64,000 nucleotides of DNA. Source: an uncultured Pseudoflavonifractor sp. Its GTDB lineage: Bacteria; Bacillota; Clostridia; Oscillospirales; Oscillospiraceae. The stretch spans positions 62,001 through 126,000 of the forward strand of contig NZ_CALXEG010000001.1 in NCBI RefSeq assembly GCF_944387275.1. Direction: 5' to 3'. The notes under the pieces were generated by a model. That model ran no database searches. It saw nothing but the letters and a program-made list of their open reading frames with translations, and was not told the DNA's origin. Positions 59,043-64,000 of the stretch are shown in pieces (position 1 is the stretch's first letter; every line of letters starts with the position of its first letter). Position numbers and translations under genes: made by a program.

Positions 59043-59076
59043 CACCCCGGAGCCAGGCTCCGGGGTGTTTTTTATG
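59043..59076 (+). terminator. Terminator after the 57.5-59.0 kb unit
   Basis: CACCCCGGAGCC pairs with GCTCCGGGGTG around a 2-4 base loop, followed by TTTTTT. Confidence 0.9.
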
Positions 59077-59134
59077 TTTTCTTAAGGACCCTGTCCACAA
59101 TTCCGTGGTACACTGTGGAAAAGGATGTGAGGTT

Positions 59135-59818
59135 ATGGGATATACCGTGTTCCTGGCTGAGGACGACCTGCGCCTGCGTGAGGAGCTCTCGGCACTGCTG
59201 GGGCGGTACGGCTACCGCTGCCTGTTCCCGGCGGGATTTGAAGATCTGGCGGAGCAGATCCTGTCCAGCGGGGCCCAGCTGGTGCTGCTGGACCTGGGCC
59301 TGCCCCGGTACGACGGGTACCACGTCTGCCGGGACCTGCGCGCCCGCAGCGCCCAGCTGCCGATTATGGTGGTCACCAGCCGCTCCGACGAGCTGGACGA
59401 GCTGATGAGCATGAACCTGGGTGCCGACGACTTCATCACCAAGCCCTTCAACCCCCAGATCCTCCTGGCCCGGATGGCCCGGCTGCTCCAGCGGGCCTAT
59501 CCCTCCGGCGGCGGGGCGTCGGTGCTGTCGGCGGGAGGCGTGGCCCTGGACCTGGGCAGCGGCACGGTGCGCTTTGGGGAGAAGGAAGCCCGCCTCACCC
59601 GCAACGAGGTGCTGCTCCTGCGGCAGCTGCTCCGCCAGCCGGGGCAGATTGTCAGCCGGGACGCCCTGATGAACGCCCTGTGGCAGTCCGACCAGTTTGT
59701 GGACGACAACACCCTCACCGTCAACGTGGCCCGGCTGCGCCGCACCCTGGAGGAGCTGGGCCTGAAGGACGTGCTCATCACCCGGCGGGGCCAGGGGTAC
59801 CAGCTGCTGCTGTCCTGA
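59135..59818 (+). CDS. BceR-type response regulator
   Basis: 227-residue OmpR-family regulator of the Bce subgroup. The receiver has FLAEDDLRLREEL, phospho-Asp in LVLLDLGLPRYDG (~53), VVTSR and ITKPF. The C-terminal winged helix has LTRNEVLLLRQLLRQPGQIVS and LTVNVARLRRTLEELG. It is followed by an intramembrane-sensing kinase and a BceAB transporter, the standard peptide-antibiotic detoxification module. The ATG at 59135 is supported by the family start; GAGGTT is close to it. Confidence 0.93.
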   Translation: MGYTVFLAEDDLRLREELSALLGRYGYRCLFPAGFEDLAEQILSSGAQLVLLDLGLPRYDGYHVCRDLRARSAQLPIMVVTSRSDELDELMSMNLGADDFITKPFNPQILLARMARLLQRAYPSGGGASVLSAGGVALDLGSGTVRFGEKEARLTRNEVLLLRQLLRQPGQIVSRDALMNALWQSDQFVDDNTLTVNVARLRRTLEELGLKDVLITRRGQGYQLLLS

Positions 59819-59851
59819 CCGGCTCCATTCCGCTGAAAGGGAGGTCACGCC

Positions 59852-60895
59852 ATGACCCTATCCGCCCTGCTGAAAGAAAAGCTGCCTCATCTGCTGGGGC
59901 TTGTATTTTCCCTGCTCTTCACGGCGGCCCTGCTGTCCCTGCTGCGGGTACCCCCCTCGGCCACCCTTTTCCTCTGTCTGGTGATCGCCCTGTGTGTCCT
60001 CCTGCCCCTGGGCGGCGAGATTGCCCGCAAGCTCCGGTTCTATCAGGACATGGCGGGCAGGCTGGACGCCCTGGACGAGAAGTACCTTCTCTCCGAGGTG
60101 ATGGTGGAGCCCGACTTTCCCGAGGGGGAATTTCTCTTCTCCGCCGCCCGGGCCATGGGCGCCTCCATGGCGGAGAAGGTGGGGGACGCCCGGCGGGACA
60201 TGGGGGAGTACCGGGAGTACATTGAGACCTGGATTCACGAGGTCAAGACCCCCATTGCCGCCGCCCGGCTGTGCCTGGAGAACCACCCCGGCCCCCTGGC
60301 CGACAGCGTGGAGGACTCCCTGTTCCAGATCGAGGGCTACGTGGAACAGGCCCTGTTCTACGCCCGCAGCGGCGCGGTGGACCGGGACTACGCCGTCCGC
60401 GCCCTGCCCCTGAATCAGGCTGTCTCCGCTGCCCTGCGGCGGTACGCCCGCCCCCTCATCGAGGCCGGGTTCCGGGTGGAGCTGGGGGAGCTGGACGCGG
60501 TGGTCTGCTCCGATGGGAAGTGGGTGGAATTCATCCTGGGCCAGCTCATCTCCAATGCCCTCAAGTACCGCTCCTCCGCGCCCAAGCTCACCTTCTCCCA
60601 GGAGGTAAAGCGGGACGGGGTGGTCCTCACCCTCCGGGACAACGGCCCCGGCATCCCGCCGGAGGACCTGCCCCGGGTGTTTGACAAGGGCTTCACCGGC
60701 GCCAACGGCCGGAGGCTGTCCACCCGCTCCACCGGCCTGGGGCTGTACCTGTGCAAAAAGCTGTGCGCCCGGCTGGGGCTGGGCCTGTCCCTCTCCTGCC
60801 CGCCCGGCGGCGGCACCCTGGCCGCCCTCACCTTCCCCCTGGGCCGCTTCCATCTGGCGGAGGGCCAACCTTACAAAACTGTCACCTCTCCGTAA
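59852..60895 (+). CDS. BceS-type intramembrane-sensing histidine kinase
   Basis: 347-residue kinase with only two short helices near the N-terminus (LLGLVFSLLFTAALLSLL, LFLCLVIALCVLLPL) and almost no extracellular loop, the hallmark of BceS-type sensors. They rely on the transporter for detection. The phospho-His is in WIHEVKTPIAAARL (His ~129), without a HAMP domain. The ATPase has QLISNALKYRSS and STGLGLYLCKKL. A candidate operator for the next transcript lies within its last codons. GGGAGG precedes the ATG. Confidence 0.92.
   Translation: MTLSALLKEKLPHLLGLVFSLLFTAALLSLLRVPPSATLFLCLVIALCVLLPLGGEIARKLRFYQDMAGRLDALDEKYLLSEVMVEPDFPEGEFLFSAARAMGASMAEKVGDARRDMGEYREYIETWIHEVKTPIAAARLCLENHPGPLADSVEDSLFQIEGYVEQALFYARSGAVDRDYAVRALPLNQAVSAALRRYARPLIEAGFRVELGELDAVVCSDGKWVEFILGQLISNALKYRSSAPKLTFSQEVKRDGVVLTLRDNGPGIPPEDLPRVFDKGFTGANGRRLSTRSTGLGLYLCKKLCARLGLGLSLSCPPGGGTLAALTFPLGRFHLAEGQPYKTVTSP
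60871..60884 (+). promoter_or_regulatory. BceR-type operator upstream of the ABC transporter genes
   Basis: TTACA-AAAC-TGTCA fits the TNACA-N4-TGTNA inverted repeat described for BceR/BraR-type regulators. It overlaps the end of the kinase gene, about 50 bases upstream of a -10-like TAAACT (60929-60934) that lacks a good -35, as expected for an activated promoter. Confidence 0.6.
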
Positions 60896-60958
60896 GGTCC
60901 GCCCATGGCCCCGCCGGAGGGATTGGGGTAAACTGGTCCCATAAGGAGGGATTCCGCC

Positions 60959-61726
60959 ATGGAACCGATTCTCACTGTCACCCATCTTCAAAAATATTAC
61001 GGCGCCCGCAGCTCGGTGACCCGGGCCATCGACGACCTGAGCTTTTCCGTCCAGCCGGGGGAGTTCGTGGGCATCATGGGCGCGTCGGGCAGCGGCAAGA
61101 CCACCCTGCTCAACTGCATCGCCACCATCGACCGGCCCACCGCCGGACATATCACGGTGGACGGCGCGGACATCACCGCCATGAAGAACAAGGCCCTGTC
61201 CAAATTCCGCCGGGAGCGGCTGGGCTTTGTCTTTCAGGACTGCAACCTGCTGGACACCCTCACCGCCTTCGAGAACATCGCCCTGGCCCTCACCATCCTC
61301 AAGACTCCGGCAAAGGAGATTGAGCCCCGGGTGAAGGAGACGGCCCGGCTGCTGGAGATTGAGGACTGCCTGTCCCGGTACCCCTACCAGCTCTCGGGCG
61401 GCCAGCGGCAGCGGGTGGCGGCGGCCCGGGCCATCATCACCCGTCCGGCCCTAGTGCTGGCCGACGAGCCCACCGGCGCGCTGGACTCCAAGGCCTCCCG
61501 GCTGCTGCTGGACCGGTTCGAGGCCCTGAACCGGGAGCGGCAGGCCACCATCCTCATGGTCACCCACGACGCCTTTACCGCCAGCTACTGCCACCGCATT
61601 CTCTTCATCAAGGACGGCCGTCCCTTTACCGAGCTCATCCGGGGGGAGGACAGCCGGAAGGACTTCTTCACCCGCATCATCCAGGTTGTGACCCTGCTGG
61701 GAGGTGACGACCGGGATGTTCTCTAA
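60959..61726 (+). CDS. BceA-type ABC transporter ATP-binding protein
   Basis: 255-residue MacB/BceA-like ATPase. Walker A GASGSGKTTLLNC near residue 42, signature QLSGGQRQRVAAARA near 145, Walker B LVLADEPTGALDSK near 165 and a switch His in MVTHDAFTA. It energises the large permease encoded next (overlap 11 bases) to detach antimicrobial peptides from lipid II-cycle targets and to signal through the kinase upstream. AAGGAGGG lies about 8 bases before the ATG. Confidence 0.94.
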   Translation: MEPILTVTHLQKYYGARSSVTRAIDDLSFSVQPGEFVGIMGASGSGKTTLLNCIATIDRPTAGHITVDGADITAMKNKALSKFRRERLGFVFQDCNLLDTLTAFENIALALTILKTPAKEIEPRVKETARLLEIEDCLSRYPYQLSGGQRQRVAAARAIITRPALVLADEPTGALDSKASRLLLDRFEALNRERQATILMVTHDAFTASYCHRILFIKDGRPFTELIRGEDSRKDFFTRIIQVVTLLGGDDRDVL

Positions 61727-63713
61727 GCTGGCCCTGAAGAACGTGACCCGCAGCCTGCGGGACTACTCGGTGTACTTCCTCACCCTCACCTTCGGCGTGT
61801 GCATCTTCTACGTGTTCAACTCCATGGACGCCCAGTACGTCATGGAGGCCCTCAAGGGCGGGAACAACATCGCCCGCACCATCATCCAGCTCATCGACGT
61901 CATCTCGGTGTTTGTGTCGGTGGTGCTGGCCTTCCTCATTCTCTATGCCAACAGCTTCATGGTCCGCCGCCGGAAGAAGGAGCTGGGCACCTACCTGCTG
62001 CTGGGCATGGGTACGGGGGCCATCTCCGGCCTGCTCTTTCTGGAGACCCTGCTCATCGGCCTGCTGTCCCTGGGCGTGGGCCTGGCGCTGGGGGTATTCC
62101 TGTCCCAGTTCATCTCGGTGTTCACCGCCAGCCTCTTTGCCATCAGCGTCCCCGAGTTCCACTTCGTCTTCTCTCCCAGAGCCGTAGGCAAGACGGTGCT
62201 CTACTTCGGCGTCATCTTCCTGGTGGTCATGTGCTTCAACTCCCTGTCCGTGTCCCGGTGCAAGCTGCTGGACCTGATGCAGGCGGGCAAGCGGAACCAG
62301 GAGCTGAAGGTGAAGCACCTGGGGGTGTCGGCAGTCCTCTTTGTGGTGGGCGCTGTGCTGCTGGGCATCGCCTACGCCATGCTCCTCTACCGGGGCATCC
62401 TGCGGGTGGACACCCTGTTCTTTGTCATGCTGGCCCTGGGCACGGCGGGCACCCTGCTGTTCTTCCTGTCCCTGTCCGGCTTCCTGCTGCGGGTGTGCCA
62501 GGCCAACAAGAAGCTCTACTACAAGGGCCTGAATATGTTCATTCTGCGGCAGTTCAACTCCCGCATCAACAGCACCTATGTGTCCATGACGGTCATCTGT
62601 CTCATGCTCCTGCTGGCCATCGGCATCACCGCCTGCTCCATCGGCCTGAACAACACCATCTCCCAGCTCACCAGCACCCAGGCCCCCTATGACGTCTCCC
62701 TGTCCGCCAACCGCTATGACGCAGAGACCGGGGAGCCTCTGCCCGTGGACATTCCCGCGTCCCTGAAGGAGGCGGGCTTTGACCCTGCGGTCCAGCTGTC
62801 CCAGAGCACTGAGGTGGAGCTGTGGCAGGGGCAGCTCTACGCGCCCGAGTGGGACGAATATCTGGTGGAGCATGTGCTCCCCCTGTCCAGCTACAACGGC
62901 CTCCGCTCCCTGGAGGGGCTGGAGCCCATCACGCTGGAGCCCTCCACATACCTCTGGGTGGTGGGGGATGAGGATGAATGGATGACCCGGCTGCTTGCGG
63001 ACAGTCCCTCTCTGGTGGCCAATCACCACACCCTGACAGCCGGAGCGGACCCCATCTATGCCGTTCTGTCCATCGGCTACTCCGCCGGTGTGGAGAACTA
63101 TTTCATTGTCCCCGATGCGGTGCTGGAGGGTGCGGGCGACTGGGACACCAGTAAAATGTACCACAACGTCACCTATTACTGCGCCAATTACCGCACCGAC
63201 GTGCCCAAGGAGGAGACCGAGGCCCTGCTCCAGAGCGTGATCTCCGATTATTACCGCTCCGTGCTTGGGCAGGACGCGGGCAGCACCAGCTTCAACACTA
63301 AGCTGAATATCTACATGGAGACCATGGGCACCAAGATTCTGGTCCTTTTCCTGGGCATCTACCTGGGCATCATCTTCCTGCTGACCTCGGCAGCCGTGCT
63401 GGCCCTCCAGCAGCTGAGCCAGGCGGCGGACAACCAGGAGCGGTACGCAGTGCTCACCCGCCTGGGCGTGGAGGAAAAGATGCGGGACCGTTCGGTGTAC
63501 GTCCAGGTGTTTCTGGCCTTCTTCCTGCCCCTGTTCCTGGCGGTCATCCACGCGGTGGTGGGCATGACGGCGGCCAACAAGGCCATCTTGGCGGTTGGCA
63601 AGCTGGACGCCGTGGCCTCCAGCGCCGTCACCGCCGCATTTATCCTGGTGGTATATGGCGCCTACTTCCTGGCCACCTGCTGGGGCAGCCGCCGGATCGT
63701 CCGGGGCCGGTGA
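61716..63713 (+). CDS. BceB-type ABC transporter permease
   Basis: 665-residue FtsX-like permease with ten predicted helices and a large extracellular domain between helices 7 and 8 (about residues 315-535), as in BceB, the part that binds peptide antibiotics. It begins MFSKLALKNVTRSLRDYSVYFLTLTFGVCIFYVFNSMD-like, strongly typical of the family. The ATG at 61716 has GGGAGG 11 bases upstream; a GTG at 61704 overlaps that site. Last gene of the module. No clear terminator follows before secG. Confidence 0.93.
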   Translation: MFSKLALKNVTRSLRDYSVYFLTLTFGVCIFYVFNSMDAQYVMEALKGGNNIARTIIQLIDVISVFVSVVLAFLILYANSFMVRRRKKELGTYLLLGMGTGAISGLLFLETLLIGLLSLGVGLALGVFLSQFISVFTASLFAISVPEFHFVFSPRAVGKTVLYFGVIFLVVMCFNSLSVSRCKLLDLMQAGKRNQELKVKHLGVSAVLFVVGAVLLGIAYAMLLYRGILRVDTLFFVMLALGTAGTLLFFLSLSGFLLRVCQANKKLYYKGLNMFILRQFNSRINSTYVSMTVICLMLLLAIGITACSIGLNNTISQLTSTQAPYDVSLSANRYDAETGEPLPVDIPASLKEAGFDPAVQLSQSTEVELWQGQLYAPEWDEYLVEHVLPLSSYNGLRSLEGLEPITLEPSTYLWVVGDEDEWMTRLLADSPSLVANHHTLTAGADPIYAVLSIGYSAGVENYFIVPDAVLEGAGDWDTSKMYHNVTYYCANYRTDVPKEETEALLQSVISDYYRSVLGQDAGSTSFNTKLNIYMETMGTKILVLFLGIYLGIIFLLTSAAVLALQQLSQAADNQERYAVLTRLGVEEKMRDRSVYVQVFLAFFLPLFLAVIHAVVGMTAANKAILAVGKLDAVASSAVTAAFILVVYGAYFLATCWGSRRIVRGR

Positions 63714-63755
63714 GTACAAAAGTGTGGAGAAAAACCGGAAATTTTCATCGTCCTC

Positions 63756-63784
63756 TTGCAATCCCGGGGCAAATATGCTATGAT
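63756..63784 (+). promoter_or_regulatory. Promoter of secG
   Basis: TTGCAA (63756-63761), 17 bases, TATGAT (63779-63784), about 80 bases before the start codon. A small CCCC-TTC-GGGG hairpin sits just upstream of the ribosome site. Confidence 0.7.
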
Positions 63785-63864
63785 TAGTGCTACGTTTAGA
63801 CGGTGCATGGTCAGAGTGCGCCCTTTTGTGAAAATACAGCGCCCCTTCGGGGTCGAAAGGAACG

Positions 63865-64000
63865 ATGAAAGCAATGAGCATTCCCAAGATTATTGTGACG
63901 GTTATTCAGCTCCTCTCCGGTCTGTTCCTCATCGCTGTGGTTCTGCTCCAGTCCGGCAAGAGCGCCGGCCTCAGCGGCGCCATCGCCGGCGGCATGGACA
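63865..64000 (+). CDS. secG: SecG preprotein translocase subunit (partial)
   Basis: The window ends inside this gene. Visible residues start MKAMSIPKIIVTVIQLLSG, then a hydrophobic helix ending in LLQSGKSAGLSGAIAGGMD, the conserved SecG loop between its two membrane helices. SecG is an accessory of the SecYE translocon. AAAGGA precedes the start; the ATG at 63874 is an alternative with more usual spacing. Confidence 0.88.
   Translation, partial: MKAMSIPKIIVTVIQLLSGLFLIAVVLLQSGKSAGLSGAIAGGMD

Noticed and set aside
61677-63887. 736-codon minus-strand open frame opposite the BceB-type permease
   Set aside because: Shadow of GC-biased third positions; no family pattern.

Overview
The window is a high-GC chromosomal segment of a Gram-positive, anaerobic, Clostridia-type bacterium. 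Evidence for this includes a T-box riboswitch in front of cysE-cysS, BlaI/BlaR1-type and Bce-type envelope sensing, a PadR regulator, ATP-driven [Fe-S] reductase chemistry and strong GGAGG ribosome binding sites. Gene content and base composition fit the Flavonifractor/Pseudoflavonifractor/Lawsonibacter part of the Oscillospiraceae; this assignment is an inference. I see no rRNA, tRNA, CRISPR array, prophage module or transposase. The window is packed chromosome, cut at the right edge inside secG.

Layout. 0-5.2 kb: an Agr/LytTR-type two-component pair, then a LysR regulator divergent from a YeiH-type exporter and a thioredoxin-reductase-like flavoprotein. 5.8-17.9 kb: an almost unbroken same-strand run of twelve genes: C-S lyase (MalY/PatB type), complete peptide ABC importer, M20 deacylase, double-cubane reductase with its ATP-dependent activase, YedF, DUF3343 and a cysteine desulfurase-like protein, closed by a terminator. 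17.9-24.4 kb: PadR/YczE-like pair with a clear operator, UMF1 MFS transporter, zinc phospholipase-like protein, orphan response regulator with a ComEA-like protein, and a D,D-carboxypeptidase. 24.4-30.4 kb: BlaI repressor, a 1354-residue BlaR1-like metalloprotease with an unusually large ectodomain, then an ECF sigma factor and a membrane protein. 30.5-42.6 kb: DegV, a double-GNAT protein, MarR with a heterodimeric ABC exporter, T-box/cysE/cysS, purine permease, and an XRE regulator fused to an L7/L12-like domain. 42.6-48.6 kb: housekeeping (pgsA, rimO, recX, recA, prmC, DUF1385) with a block of degenerate repeats. 48.7-57.2 kb: two OmpR-type two-component systems, an FG-GAP-like lipoprotein, cytidine deaminase, a DUF4342 fusion and malic enzyme. 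57.4-64 kb: a secreted protein with a dead deacetylase-like domain, a complete BceRS-BceAB peptide-antibiotic module, and the start of secG.

How the genes fit together. Two themes stand out. The first is sulfur/selenium and cysteine chemistry: YeiH exporter, C-S lyase, importer and deacylase, YedF/DUF3343/desulfurase, and tRNA-Cys-controlled cysE-cysS. The 12-kb run reads as a salvage route that imports an N-acylated or peptidic cysteine conjugate, deacylates it, cleaves the C-S (or C-Se) bond and passes the chalcogen or a reducible product to a low-potential reductase. The second is cell-envelope sensing: four histidine kinases, five response regulators, BlaI/BlaR1, an ECF factor and a Bce module in 64 kb, several with secreted partners that share short Asp-rich FG-GAP-like motifs.
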